A model generated the notes under the pieces. The model saw only the letters and a list, made by a program, of their open reading frames with translations, was not told the origin of the DNA and ran no database searches. A stretch of 14,799 nt of DNA from an uncultured Streptococcus sp. (GTDB taxonomy: Bacteria > Bacillota > Bacilli > Lactobacillales > Streptococcaceae), in the NCBI RefSeq assembly GCF_959025735.1, contig NZ_CAUFJQ010000043.1:1-14799 (forward strand), read 5' to 3'. A program made the translations under genes and the position numbers. Position 1 is the first letter of the stretch, and every line of letters starts with the position of its first letter. This document shows positions 6,509 to 14,581 of the stretch, one piece after another.

Positions 6509-7375
6509 TTGAAAAAGTCTAAAAAGCTGATCCTAGGACTAGCGACGATCGCATTAGCAGGAAGTTTATCTGCTTGTGCTTCTTGGATCAATCGCGGAGA
6601 ATCCATCACTGCTGTCGGATCGACTGCCTTACAACCCTTGGTTGAAGGAGTAGTAGATCGCTACATTGAAGAACATCCTGGTAAGATTGTGAATGTACAA
6701 GGAGGAGGTTCTGGTACAGGACTTTCACAAGTTCAATCAGGCGCTGTGGACATCGGAAATAGTGACCTGTTTGCAGAGGAAAAGTCTGGGATCGATGCCT
6801 CTAGTCTGGTCGATCATCAGGTAGCCGTAGCAGGGACAGCCATCATTGCCAATAAAAATATCTCAATCGACAATCTGACAACGGAGCAATTGCGAAAGAT
6901 CTTTACAGGTGAATATACCAACTGGAAGCAGTTGGGTGGTCCAGATCTTGAGATCACGATTGTGAACCGTGCCGTAGGTTCTGGTAGCCGTGCTGTCTTT
7001 GATGCCATTATCATGGATGGCAAACAACCCAAGCAGGCCCAAGAGCAAGACTCTAATGGAATGGTGAAAAACATCGTTTCTCAAACTCCAGGAGCCATCT
7101 CTTATCTAGCTTTTACCTACTTGGATAGCAGTGTCAAAACCATGAAGCTCAATGGTTATCAACCAACCAAAGCCAATGTCGTCAACAATAACTGGCCAAT
7201 CTGGTCTTACGAACATATGTATACCAAGGGAAAACCCAATGAGTTGTCTAAAAAATTCATTGACTACATGATGACGGATGAGGTTCAGCAAAAAGTTGTT
7301 GGCAAGATGGGCTATATTCCAATCAATGATATGAAAGTTACCCGTGATTTAAAAGGGAATGTGACAAAAAAATAA
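6509..7375 (+). CDS. pstS: phosphate ABC transporter substrate-binding lipoprotein PstS
   Basis: PstS binds inorganic phosphate at the outer face of the membrane and delivers it to PstCA. The 288-residue precursor has a lysine-rich start, a hydrophobic core and the lipobox LSAC with Cys23 as the lipidated residue. Phosphate-loop motifs follow: GSTALQPL (37-44), GGGSGTGLSQV (65-75), DIGNSD (81-86) and RAVGSGSR (154-161). The start is TTG 6509, 7 nt after a strong AAGGAG (6496-6501). An out-of-frame ATG at 6504 opens a two-codon frame whose TGA overlaps this TTG. It is first in the complete pst operon. Confidence 0.95.
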   Translation: MKKSKKLILGLATIALAGSLSACASWINRGESITAVGSTALQPLVEGVVDRYIEEHPGKIVNVQGGGSGTGLSQVQSGAVDIGNSDLFAEEKSGIDASSLVDHQVAVAGTAIIANKNISIDNLTTEQLRKIFTGEYTNWKQLGGPDLEITIVNRAVGSGSRAVFDAIIMDGKQPKQAQEQDSNGMVKNIVSQTPGAISYLAFTYLDSSVKTMKLNGYQPTKANVVNNNWPIWSYEHMYTKGKPNELSKKFIDYMMTDEVQQKVVGKMGYIPINDMKVTRDLKGNVTKK

Positions 7376-7391
7376 AAGAATTAGGTAAAAA

Positions 7392-8303
7392 ATGAACGAA
7401 GTAGCAAAAAAAATGCTGACGAAATCAAAAAACTCCCGCCTAGAAAAATTTGGGAAGACTATTACCTTTCTATGTATGAGTTTGATTGTTGTCGTCGTTG
7501 CCATGATTTTGATTTTCGTGGCCCAAAAAGGTTTATCGACTTTCTTTGTTAATAAAGTCAATATCTTTAGTTTTCTATTTGGGAGCTCTTGGAATCCTGC
7601 TGCAAAGGAATTCGGAGCCCTACCAATGATTTTAGGTTCCTTTATTGTAACCTTGCTTTCTGCCCTCTTGGCAACGCCGTTTGCCATTGGTGCAGCTGTT
7701 TTCATGACAGAAGTCTCCCCCAAAGGAGCTCGTTTCTTGCAACCAGCGATTGAGCTTTTGGTGGGAATTCCTTCAGTTGTTTATGGATTCATTGGTCTTC
7801 AAGTGGTCGTCCCATTTACGCGTAGTCTCTTTGGAGGAACTGGTTTTGGGATCCTCTCAGGGGTCTTTGTCCTCTTTGTTATGATCCTACCAACTGTTAC
7901 CTTTATGACGACCGATAGCCTCCGAGCTGTACCCCGTCATTATCGGGAAGCTAGTATGGCCATGGGAGCGACCCGCTGGCAAACCATTTGGCATGTCACG
8001 CTCAAGGCAGCCCGCTCTGGAATCTTTACAGCGGTCGTCTTTGGAATGGCGCGTGCCTTTGGGGAAGCCTTGGCCATCCAGATGGTGGTCGGAAACTCTG
8101 CAGTGGTGCCAACCTCGCTTACAACACCAGCTTCCACCCTCACCTCTATTTTGACCATGGGAATCGGAAATACCGTCATGGGTACGGTCAATAACAATGT
8201 TCTTTGGTCACTCGCCTTGGTATTGCTCCTCATGAGTCTTGCCTTTAACAGTGTGATTAAACTGATTACGAAAGAAAGAGGTAAGAAGAACTATGCACGC
8301 TAA
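7392..8303 (+). CDS. pstC: phosphate ABC transporter permease PstC
   Basis: PstC is one half of the membrane channel for phosphate. The 303-residue protein has a short cytoplasmic N-terminus and about six hydrophobic segments, near residues 23-48, 78-106, 121-141, 152-172, 210-232 and 270-292. The EAA loop that docks on PstB is visible as REASMAMGATRWQTIWHV at about 185-202, followed by GMARAFGEALAIQMVVG, a highly conserved stretch in PstC. ATG 7392 follows pstS by 16 bp with a weak TTAGGT site. Its last 11 bp overlap pstA, indicating coupled translation of the two permease halves. It is normal in length and intact. Confidence 0.95.
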   Translation: MNEVAKKMLTKSKNSRLEKFGKTITFLCMSLIVVVVAMILIFVAQKGLSTFFVNKVNIFSFLFGSSWNPAAKEFGALPMILGSFIVTLLSALLATPFAIGAAVFMTEVSPKGARFLQPAIELLVGIPSVVYGFIGLQVVVPFTRSLFGGTGFGILSGVFVLFVMILPTVTFMTTDSLRAVPRHYREASMAMGATRWQTIWHVTLKAARSGIFTAVVFGMARAFGEALAIQMVVGNSAVVPTSLTTPASTLTSILTMGIGNTVMGTVNNNVLWSLALVLLLMSLAFNSVIKLITKERGKKNYAR

Positions 8304-9177
8304 ACGAATGGATAAAATTGCAACAGGGGTACTGTATGCTATTTCAGGGATCATCGTTGCGATTCTTGCCTCATTGATTCTTTATATCTTGGTCCGTGGC
8401 TTGCCCCATGTATCATGGCACTTCTTGACTGGGAAATCCTCTTCTTATCAAGCAGGAGGAGGGATCGGAATTCAATTGTATAATTCCTTTTTCCTCTTAG
8501 TCATTACCTTGGTGATTTCCTTCCCACTTTCTCTTGGGGCTGGGATTTATCTTTCTGAGTACGCTAAAAAAGGGCGCTTGACCAATTTGGTTCGTACCTG
8601 TATTGAGATCTTGTCTTCCTTGCCATCGGTTGTTGTAGGTCTCTTTGGTTACTTGGTCTTTGTTGTCCAGTTCAAATATGGATTTTCGATCATTTCAGGG
8701 GCCTTGGCCTTGACTGTCTTTAACCTGCCCCAGATGACCCGCAATATCGAAGATAGCTTGCAGCATGTCCATCATACGCAGCGCGAAGCAGGTTTAGCAC
8801 TGGGCTTGTCTCGTTGGGAAACCGTGATTCATGTCGTGGTACCGGAGGCTCTTCCAAGCATTATTACTGGGGTCGTATTGGCATCAGGACGGATCTTCGG
8901 GGAAGCGGCTGCCTTGATCTATACAGCAGGTCAATCGGCTCCAGCTCTTGATTGGTCAAACTGGAACATCTTTAGTGTGACGAGTCCGATTTCGATCTTC
9001 CGTCAGGCTGAAACCTTGGCCGTCCATATCTGGAAGGTCAACAGTGAAGGAACCATTCCAGACTCGATCGAAGTCTCAGCTGGTTCTGCCGCCGTTCTTT
9101 TGATCTTTATCTTGATCTTTAACTTTGGAGCCCGCAAACTCGGAAGTTACCTCCATAAAAAATTAACATCTGCTTAA
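8293..9177 (+). CDS. pstA: phosphate ABC transporter permease PstA
   Basis: PstA is the second channel subunit and pairs with PstC. The 294-residue protein has hydrophobic segments near residues 10-35, 63-88, 104-127, 131-146, 188-212 and 265-280. The EAA loop is REAGLALGLSRWETVIHV (164-181), then PEALPSIITGVVLASGRIFGE, the standard PstA pattern. The ATG at 8293 lies within the end of pstC, with AGAAG and AGAGG just upstream. ATG 8308 is possible but has no site of its own. The shared EAA features with PstC reflect the common origin of the two permeases. Confidence 0.95.
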   Translation: MHAKRMDKIATGVLYAISGIIVAILASLILYILVRGLPHVSWHFLTGKSSSYQAGGGIGIQLYNSFFLLVITLVISFPLSLGAGIYLSEYAKKGRLTNLVRTCIEILSSLPSVVVGLFGYLVFVVQFKYGFSIISGALALTVFNLPQMTRNIEDSLQHVHHTQREAGLALGLSRWETVIHVVVPEALPSIITGVVLASGRIFGEAAALIYTAGQSAPALDWSNWNIFSVTSPISIFRQAETLAVHIWKVNSEGTIPDSIEVSAGSAAVLLIFILIFNFGARKLGSYLHKKLTSA

Positions 9178-9187
9178 AGGAGAAGAA

Positions 9188-9991
9188 ATGTCAAAATACA
9201 ATTGGGATGAGAGACACATCATTACTTTTCCTGAAGAAAAGGTAGTCCTATCGACTAAAGATTTGCATGTCTATTATGGAACGAACGAGTCCATTAAAGG
9301 CGTCGACATGCAGTTTGAAAAGAATAAGATTACAGCCTTGATCGGTCCTTCAGGATCTGGGAAATCAACCTACCTTCGTAGTTTGAACCGGATGAATGAT
9401 ACCATCGATATTGCGCGTGTTACGGGTGAAATTTGGTATGAAGGAATCGATGTTAACCGTCCAGATATCAATGTCTATGAAATGCGCAAGCACATCGGGA
9501 TGGTTTTCCAACGGCCCAATCCTTTTGCCAAATCAATATACAAAAATATCACCTTCCCGCATGAACGTGCTGGTGTGAAAGACAAGAAGGTCTTGGACGA
9601 ATTGGTCGAAACTTCTTTGAAACAGGCAGCCCTATGGGATCAGGTCAAGGATGATCTTCATAAATCAGCCCTGACACTTTCAGGTGGTCAACAGCAACGA
9701 CTTTGTATCGCACGGGCCATCTCTGTGAAGCCAGATATCTTACTCATGGATGAGCCAGCTTCAGCGCTTGATCCGATTGCGACAGCGCAATTAGAAGAAA
9801 CCATGCTGGAGTTGAAGAAGGATTATACTATTGTCATCGTGACCCACAGCATGCAACAAGCAGCCCGTGCTAGCGATTATACCGGTTTCTTCTACCTTGG
9901 AAACCTCATCGAGTACGATAAGACTTCGAATATTTTCCAAAATGCGAAATTGCAATCGACCAACGATTATGTATCGGGTCACTTTGGATAA
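9188..9991 (+). CDS. pstB: phosphate ABC transporter ATPase PstB (first copy)
   Basis: This subunit hydrolyses ATP to drive phosphate import. The 267-residue protein has a roughly 20-residue N-terminal extension before the ATPase core. It then shows Walker A GPSGSGKS (53-60), Q-loop MVFQRPNPF (105-113), the signature LSGGQQQR (164-171), Walker B ILLMDEP with catalytic Glu189, the D-loop SALD and the switch His220 in VTHSMQQA. All catalytic residues are therefore present. AAAGGAG (9176-9182) gives a strong ribosome binding site 5 nt before the ATG and overlaps the pstA stop. A second pstB follows directly; two pstB genes in one pst operon are usual in streptococci and lactobacilli. Confidence 0.95.
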   Translation: MSKYNWDERHIITFPEEKVVLSTKDLHVYYGTNESIKGVDMQFEKNKITALIGPSGSGKSTYLRSLNRMNDTIDIARVTGEIWYEGIDVNRPDINVYEMRKHIGMVFQRPNPFAKSIYKNITFPHERAGVKDKKVLDELVETSLKQAALWDQVKDDLHKSALTLSGGQQQRLCIARAISVKPDILLMDEPASALDPIATAQLEETMLELKKDYTIVIVTHSMQQAARASDYTGFFYLGNLIEYDKTSNIFQNAKLQSTNDYVSGHFG

Positions 9992-10020
9992 AGTAATATG
10001 ACAACAAAAAGGAAAATAGA

Positions 10021-10779
10021 ATGACAGAACCAATTTTGCAAGTCAAGGACTTGTCGGTTTATTACAATAAAAAGAAGGCTTTGAATAGCGTCTCTTTGGA
10101 TTTTGCTCCAAAGGAGATTACAGCCTTGATTGGTCCTTCAGGATCAGGGAAATCTACCCTTTTAAAAGCCATTAACCGCATGGGGGACCTTAACCATGAG
10201 GTCACCACCACAGGGACCGTCCTCTACAACGGTCACAATATCTACGGACCACGGACCGATACGGTCGAATTGCGTAAGGAAATCGGAATGGTCTTCCAAC
10301 AGCCCAATCCCTTTCCAATGTCCATTTATGATAATGTGACTTATGGGTTGATGATTAATGGTGTCAAGGATAAGGCTGTCTTGGATGAAGCAGTTGAAAC
10401 CTCATTGAAACGCGCTTCCATCTGGGATGAAGTCAAGGATCGCCTGCATGATTCAGCTATCGGACTTTCTGGTGGTCAGCAGCAGCGGGTCTGTGTGGCG
10501 CGGGTTCTTGCGACTAGTCCAAAGATTATTCTTTTGGATGAACCAACTTCAGCGCTGGACCCGATTTCAGCTGGTAAGATTGAAGAAACCTTATATGGAC
10601 TAAAAGACCGCTACACCATGCTCTTGGTGACACGCTCCATGCAGCAAGCGAGTCGGATTTCTGATAAAACAGCCTTTTTCTTGGATGGCGATTTGATTGA
10701 GTACAATGACACCAATGAAATGTTCTTGAACCCAGCTAAGAAAGAAACAGAAGACTATGTCTCTGGTAAATTTGGATAG
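10021..10779 (+). CDS. pstB: phosphate ABC transporter ATPase PstB (second copy), switch His replaced by Arg
   Basis: This is the second ATPase of the operon, 252 residues, without the N-terminal extension of the first copy. Walker A GPSGSGKS (38-45), Q-loop MVFQQPNPF (90-98), signature LSGGQQQR (149-156) and Walker B IILLDEP with Glu174 are intact. The H-loop, which reads VTHSMQQA in the first copy, reads VTRSMQQA here: the codon CGC at 10633-10635 puts Arg205 where the switch histidine normally contacts the ATP gamma-phosphate. Function may be asymmetric if it pairs with the first copy. My memory of pneumococcal PstB sequences suggests this Arg is shared among streptococci and is not a local mutation. 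A ribosome binding site (AAAGGAAA) precedes the ATG by about 7 nt. Confidence 0.94.
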   Translation: MTEPILQVKDLSVYYNKKKALNSVSLDFAPKEITALIGPSGSGKSTLLKAINRMGDLNHEVTTTGTVLYNGHNIYGPRTDTVELRKEIGMVFQQPNPFPMSIYDNVTYGLMINGVKDKAVLDEAVETSLKRASIWDEVKDRLHDSAIGLSGGQQQRVCVARVLATSPKIILLDEPTSALDPISAGKIEETLYGLKDRYTMLLVTRSMQQASRISDKTAFFLDGDLIEYNDTNEMFLNPAKKETEDYVSGKFG

Positions 10780-10791
10780 GAAGAAAATAAA

Positions 10792-11445
10792 ATGTTACGA
10801 GTTCAATTTGAAGAAGATTTAGAGAAGTTGCATAACCAGTTTTATGCAATGGGAAATGAAGTGTTGAGTCAGATCAACCGTACGGTCCGCGCTTTCGTGA
10901 CCCATGACCGTGAATTGGCCCGCCAAGTTATCGAAGATGATGCGGAGATCAACGACTACGAAGTGAAATTAGAGCGTAAATCCTTTGAGATTATTGCCCT
11001 TCAACAGCCCGTTTCACAAGACCTTCGTATCGTGATGACTGTCTTAAAAGCGGTCTCTGACTTAGAGCGGATGGGTGACCACGCAGTATCAATTGCCAAG
11101 GCAACGATTCGCATGAAAGGGGAAGTCCGCATCCAATCTGTTGAGGAAGAGATCAGCAAGATGGGCCGTGAAGTCAAAGATTTTGTCGAAGCGACACTAG
11201 ATGTTTACCTCAAAGGCGATGTGGATTTGGCCTATGAAGTTGCGACACGAGACGAAGTCATCAACCATTACTTCGATAGTATCCAAGAATTAGCAACAGA
11301 AGAAATTCGGAAAAATCCTGAGTCCATCGTGACCGGACGGGATTATTTCCAAGTGATCAACTTCTTGGAACGTATCGGAGATTATGCAAAAAATATCTGT
11401 GAGTGGGTGGTTTACTTCGAAACAGGTAAAATTATCGAAATGTAA
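10792..11445 (+). CDS. phoU: phosphate signalling regulator PhoU
   Basis: PhoU is a cytoplasmic helical protein that restrains phosphate uptake and connects the Pst transporter to the phosphate-sensing histidine kinase. The 217-residue protein consists of two three-helix PhoU repeats, each with the metal-binding ExxxD signature: DLERMGDHAVSIAK (90-103) and FLERIGDYAKNI (191-202). The ribosome binding site AGGAAG (10778-10783) overlaps the stop codon of the preceding pstB and lies 8 nt from the ATG. It is the last gene of the pst operon, followed by a clear terminator. No phosphate two-component system (PhoPR/PnpRS) is present in the window, so the partner kinase must be elsewhere. Confidence 0.95.
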   Translation: MLRVQFEEDLEKLHNQFYAMGNEVLSQINRTVRAFVTHDRELARQVIEDDAEINDYEVKLERKSFEIIALQQPVSQDLRIVMTVLKAVSDLERMGDHAVSIAKATIRMKGEVRIQSVEEEISKMGREVKDFVEATLDVYLKGDVDLAYEVATRDEVINHYFDSIQELATEEIRKNPESIVTGRDYFQVINFLERIGDYAKNICEWVVYFETGKIIEM

Positions 11446-11468
11446 GATCATGGAGTCTTTTCGATATC

Positions 11469-11500
11469 AGACAGGCATTGTCATGCTTGTCTTTTCTTTT
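11469..11500 (+). terminator. rho-independent terminator of the pst operon
   Basis: AGACAGGCAT (11469-11478) pairs with ATGCTTGTCT (11483-11492), 10 bp with one G-U pair and a TGTC loop, followed by TTTTCTTTT. It lies 23 nt after the phoU stop. Confidence 0.85.
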
Positions 11501-11512
11501 ATCTTAACTTTG

Positions 11513-11521
11513 TGATAAAAT
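11513..11521 (+). promoter_or_regulatory. extended -10 promoter of pepN
   Basis: TGATAAAAT is a TGn-extended -10 box just after the pst terminator. No convincing -35 is present, since the expected region is the T-rich tail of that terminator. Transcription would start near 11528, which rules out the in-frame ATG at that position as a start with a ribosome binding site. Confidence 0.5.
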
Positions 11522-11533
11522 AGTTTTATGAGG

Positions 11534-11551
11534 GCTTTTCATTGGAAAAGC
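11534..11551 (+). promoter_or_regulatory. small hairpin in the pepN leader
   Basis: GCTTTTC (11534-11540) and GAAAAGC (11545-11551) form a 7-bp perfect stem with an ATTG loop close to the predicted transcript start and 11 nt before the AAAGGAGG site. It may stabilise the mRNA 5' end. This is seen in sequence, but a function is only inferred. Confidence 0.35.
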
Positions 11552-11575
11552 GTAAAACATTTAAAGGAGGAAATT

Positions 11576-14119
11576 ATGCAAGCAGTTGCACATTTTGTAG
11601 AAACATTCGTTCCAGAACATTACGAAGTGTTTTTGGATTTAAGTCGTAAAACCAAGACCTTTAGCGGTCGTGTGGTGATCACGGGTCAAGCCAAGGCGGA
11701 CAAGATCTCGCTTCACCAAAAGGATTTGACCATCGAAACAGTAGAAGTAGCAGGTCAAGCTCGTCCATTTACGGTTGATGATGACAATGAAGCAGTCTAT
11801 GTGGAATTGGAAGGAACAGGTCAAGTGACAGTTACTCTGACCTATTCTGGTAAGATCACAGACAATATGACAGGGATTTACCCATCTTACTACAGCATTG
11901 ATGGCGTGAAGAAGGAAGTCCTCTCGACTCAGTTTGAGAGCCATTTTGCGCGTGAAGCTTTTCCAAGTGTGGACGAGCCTGAAGCCAAAGCAACCTTTGA
12001 TTTAGCTGTGAAGTTTGACCAAGAAGAAGGAGAAATCGTTCTTTCTAACATGCCTGAAATCGATGTGGAAAACCGCAAAGAAACAGGTATTTGGAAGTTT
12101 GATACGACTCCACGTATGTCTTCTTATCTCTTGGCCTTTGCAGCTGGAGATCTTCAAGGAGTGACAGCTAAGACCAAGAATGGAACCCTAGTCGGTGTCT
12201 ACTCTACCAAAGCTCACCCATTAGAAAACTTGGACTTCTCATTGGATATTGCCGTTCGTGCTATTGAATTTTATGAAGACTACTATGGCGTGAGGTATCC
12301 AATCCCTCAATCCCTTCATATCGCCCTTCCAGACTTCTCTTCAGGAGCGATGGAAAACTGGGGCTTGGTAACCTACCGTGAAGTTTATCTCCTTGTAGAT
12401 GAAAACTCGACTGCCCAAAGCCGTCAAACAGTAGCCTTGGTGGTGGCTCACGAATTGGCTCACCAATGGTTCGGAAACCTCGTGACCATGAAATGGTGGG
12501 ATGATCTCTGGTTGAATGAAAGCTTTGCCAATATGATGGAATATGTCAGCTTGGATGCCATTGAACCAAGCTGGAATATCTTTGAAGACTTCCAAACAAC
12601 TGGAGTGCCTGCTGCCTTGAAACGCGATGCTACAGATGGCGTTCAATCCGTCCATGTGGAAGTCAAACACCCTGATGAGATCAACACCCTCTTTGACCCA
12701 GCAATCGTTTACGCCAAGGGTAGCCGTCTCATGCACATGCTTCGCCGCTGGTTAGGCGATGACGCCTTCCGTAAAGGGTTGAAGATCTACTTTGAAAAAC
12801 ACCAATACGGCAATACTATCGGTCGTGACCTTTGGGATGCTCTTGGGCAAGCTTCAGGTCGTGATGTCGCAGCCTTTATGGATTCTTGGTTGGAGCAACC
12901 AGGATACCCTGTTGTTTCAGCTTCTGTGGAAAACGATACCTTGATCATCTGTCAAGAGCAGTTCTTCATCGGAGAAAGAGAAGAAAAAGGACGCAAGTGG
13001 GTTGTTCCGTTAAATAGCAACTGGACGGGTATTCCAGATACCTTGGAAACAGAAGTTTTAGAAATTCCAAACTACAGTGCCTTGAAAGCAGCTAACAGCG
13101 GAGCTCTTCGCTTCAATACAGAAAATACAGCTCACTATATCAGTGACTACCGTGGGGAATTGTTGGAAGACATCCTTGCTGACCTTGCTAGCTTGGATAG
13201 CACTTCAAAATTACAAGTGGTTCAAGAACGTCGTCTTTTAGCTGAAAGTGGTCAAATTTCTTATGCAAGCCTCTTGCCAGTGATTGAACACTTGACAGAA
13301 GAAAGTTCCTACTTGGTTGTTTCAGCTGTTTCGAGCGTCTTAGCTGGAATCAGTCTCTTTGTGGATGAAGGAACTGAAACAGAAGCGGCCTTCCATGAGT
13401 TGTTGAAACGCTTGAACCGTTACAACTTTGAACGCTTGGGTCTAGAAGCTAAGCCTGGTGAAACAGAAGAAGACGAAAAAGTTCGTCAGCTAATGATTGC
13501 TAATATGATCAAGGCCAATGATGAAGCTGCAAAAGCTCAAGCGAGCGCTATCTTTGAAGCGCATGCAGCTGATTTGGAAAAACTTCCAGCTGCCATCCGC
13601 CTGCAAATCTTGGTTAACCAAATCAAGCACCAGGAAACCAAGGAGCTTAGCCAACAATACCTGGATACTTATGTTAAGACAGTAGATGGGAACTTTAAAC
13701 GCCAGTTGGCGGCTGCACTTTCTTATACCAAGGATGAGGAAACTTTGGAAGCTCTATTGAAGGAGTGGAAGAACAAGGATGTGGTGAAACCTCAGGACTT
13801 GGCTATGAGTTGGTACTACAACTTCTTACACGATGACTTTACCCAAGGAAGAACTTGGACTTGGGCGCGTGAAAACTGGGATTGGGTCAAGAAAGCCCTC
13901 GGTGGTGATATGAGCTTTGATAAGTTTGTCATCTACCCAGCAAACTGTTTCAAGACCCGTGAACGCTTGAATGAATACAAGGCCTTCTTTGAGCCTCAAT
14001 TGGATGATATGGCGATCAGCCGTAATATCAAGATGGGAATTAAAGAAATTGCTGCTCGTGTGGATTTAATCCAACGGGAAAAAGCAGCAGTAGAAGCTGC
14101 TATCCTTGCGACAAAATAG
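11576..14119 (+). CDS. pepN: lysyl/alanyl aminopeptidase PepN (M1 family)
   Basis: PepN is a cytoplasmic zinc metallopeptidase that removes N-terminal residues from peptides, giving streptococci amino acids from imported oligopeptides. The protein has 847 residues from ATG 11576. The substrate-recognition motif GAMEN is at 257-261 and the zinc site HELAH at 292-296, with the third ligand Glu315 in NESFAN, the expected HExxH-18-E spacing. After the catalytic domain comes a long helical C-terminal (ERAP1-like) domain, from about residue 510 to the end. ATG 11576 is chosen because AAAGGAGG (11563-11570) lies 5 nt upstream and the N-terminus fits the family. The open frame extends 16 codons further to 11528 but that lacks a site. 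It is monocistronic and convergent with the kinase gene downstream. Confidence 0.96.
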   Translation: MQAVAHFVETFVPEHYEVFLDLSRKTKTFSGRVVITGQAKADKISLHQKDLTIETVEVAGQARPFTVDDDNEAVYVELEGTGQVTVTLTYSGKITDNMTGIYPSYYSIDGVKKEVLSTQFESHFAREAFPSVDEPEAKATFDLAVKFDQEEGEIVLSNMPEIDVENRKETGIWKFDTTPRMSSYLLAFAAGDLQGVTAKTKNGTLVGVYSTKAHPLENLDFSLDIAVRAIEFYEDYYGVRYPIPQSLHIALPDFSSGAMENWGLVTYREVYLLVDENSTAQSRQTVALVVAHELAHQWFGNLVTMKWWDDLWLNESFANMMEYVSLDAIEPSWNIFEDFQTTGVPAALKRDATDGVQSVHVEVKHPDEINTLFDPAIVYAKGSRLMHMLRRWLGDDAFRKGLKIYFEKHQYGNTIGRDLWDALGQASGRDVAAFMDSWLEQPGYPVVSASVENDTLIICQEQFFIGEREEKGRKWVVPLNSNWTGIPDTLETEVLEIPNYSALKAANSGALRFNTENTAHYISDYRGELLEDILADLASLDSTSKLQVVQERRLLAESGQISYASLLPVIEHLTEESSYLVVSAVSSVLAGISLFVDEGTETEAAFHELLKRLNRYNFERLGLEAKPGETEEDEKVRQLMIANMIKANDEAAKAQASAIFEAHAADLEKLPAAIRLQILVNQIKHQETKELSQQYLDTYVKTVDGNFKRQLAAALSYTKDEETLEALLKEWKNKDVVKPQDLAMSWYYNFLHDDFTQGRTWTWARENWDWVKKALGGDMSFDKFVIYPANCFKTRERLNEYKAFFEPQLDDMAISRNIKMGIKEIAARVDLIQREKAAVEAAILATK

Positions 14120-14127
14120 ATTGAAAA

Positions 14128-14159
14128 AAGATGCTACAGAATTCATTCTGTAGCATCTT
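14128..14159. terminator. 14-bp hairpin after pepN
   Basis: AAGATGCTACAGAA (14128-14141) is perfectly complementary to TTCTGTAGCATCTT (14146-14159) around a TTCA loop, starting 8 nt after the pepN stop. The plus strand has only two Ts after the stem, but the minus strand has six Ts, so it would terminate better for transcripts coming from the convergent kinase gene. It may serve both directions. Confidence 0.65.
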
Positions 14160-14182
14160 AGAATGTAGACAACGTCATCTTT

Positions 14183-14320
14183 GAAACTTTCCTTAGGTGA
14201 GCACGGACGTCAGCGAACTTCTTTGAAGTTCCATGACTTAGTTTTGAGCCTAAGGTCTCAAAACTCCCGAGTGCCTGAAACAATTGTGTTTCAGGCACTT
14301 TTCTCACGGCGGAAAGTTTC
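14183..14320. repeat. multi-hairpin element with terminal inverted repeats
   Basis: GAAACTTTCC (14183-14192) and GGAAAGTTTC (14311-14320) are perfect 10-bp inverted ends, with GTGAG/CTCAC (14197-14201/14303-14307) just inside. Between them are three local hairpins: GAACTTC/GAAGTTC (14215-14221/14225-14231), GTTTTGAG/CTCAAAAC (14241-14248/14257-14264) and GTGCCTGAAACA/TGTTTCAGGCAC (14271-14282/14287-14298). The layout is that of a structured RNA or a small non-coding mobile repeat. No protein-coding frame fits. I have an unverified impression of having seen similar sequence between genes of oral streptococci. Confidence 0.6.
14270..14302 (+). terminator. terminator-like hairpin inside the structured element
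   Basis: AGTGCCTGAAACA (14270-14282) pairs perfectly with TGTTTCAGGCACT (14287-14299), a 13-bp stem with an ATTG loop, followed by TTTTC. It could stop pepN read-through or end a small RNA made from the element. Confidence 0.6.
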
Positions 14321-14581
14321 AGTGTATATTTGATTGAGACTTAAAAAATATATTATTTTAATTTTTGGGGCATCATTTAGGTTGGTTAATGATAGTTTAA
14401 CTACATCCTAATGGAGTGGGAAAGAAGTCCTCTCTTTTCAATTTTTCCACCCCCGCATAGATACAACAGTCTGGAAGAGTGTTGGAGGTTGCAGATAAAG
14501 GAAATACTGTTTGCGTCACCTCAAAGCAGTGCTATGAGCAATCAACCAATGTGTCAAACTGTTATTTCTATCTAACTTCAA
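14321..14581. other. gene-free stretch with a degenerate repeat fragment
   Basis: I see no supported gene here. An AT-rich patch (14340-14365) is followed at about 14413-14452 by sequence resembling the start of the repeat at 3312: TGGGAAAGAAGTCCT here against TGGGACAAAAGTCCT there, then TCAATT in both. GTGGGAAA (14416-14423) and TTTTCCAC (14443-14450) form a weak 8-bp stem without a T-run. The rest, to 14581, shows no clear motif. Confidence 0.4.

Noticed and set aside
7349..7723. Antisense open frame of 124 codons over pstC
   Set aside because: It is the shadow of a hydrophobic permease gene, with no ribosome binding site or recognisable domain.
11528..11575. Upstream ATG extending pepN by 16 codons
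   Set aside because: It coincides with the predicted transcript start and has no ribosome binding site, while ATG 11576 has AAAGGAGG at 5 nt.
12341..12736. Antisense open frame of 131 codons over the pepN catalytic domain
   Set aside because: It lies opposite a strongly conserved region and carries no family motif or start signal.
14411..14575. Open frame of 54 codons on the plus strand downstream of pepN
   Set aside because: It has no ribosome binding site, overlaps the degenerate repeat, and its composition (PPP, scattered Cys and Trp) resembles no known family.
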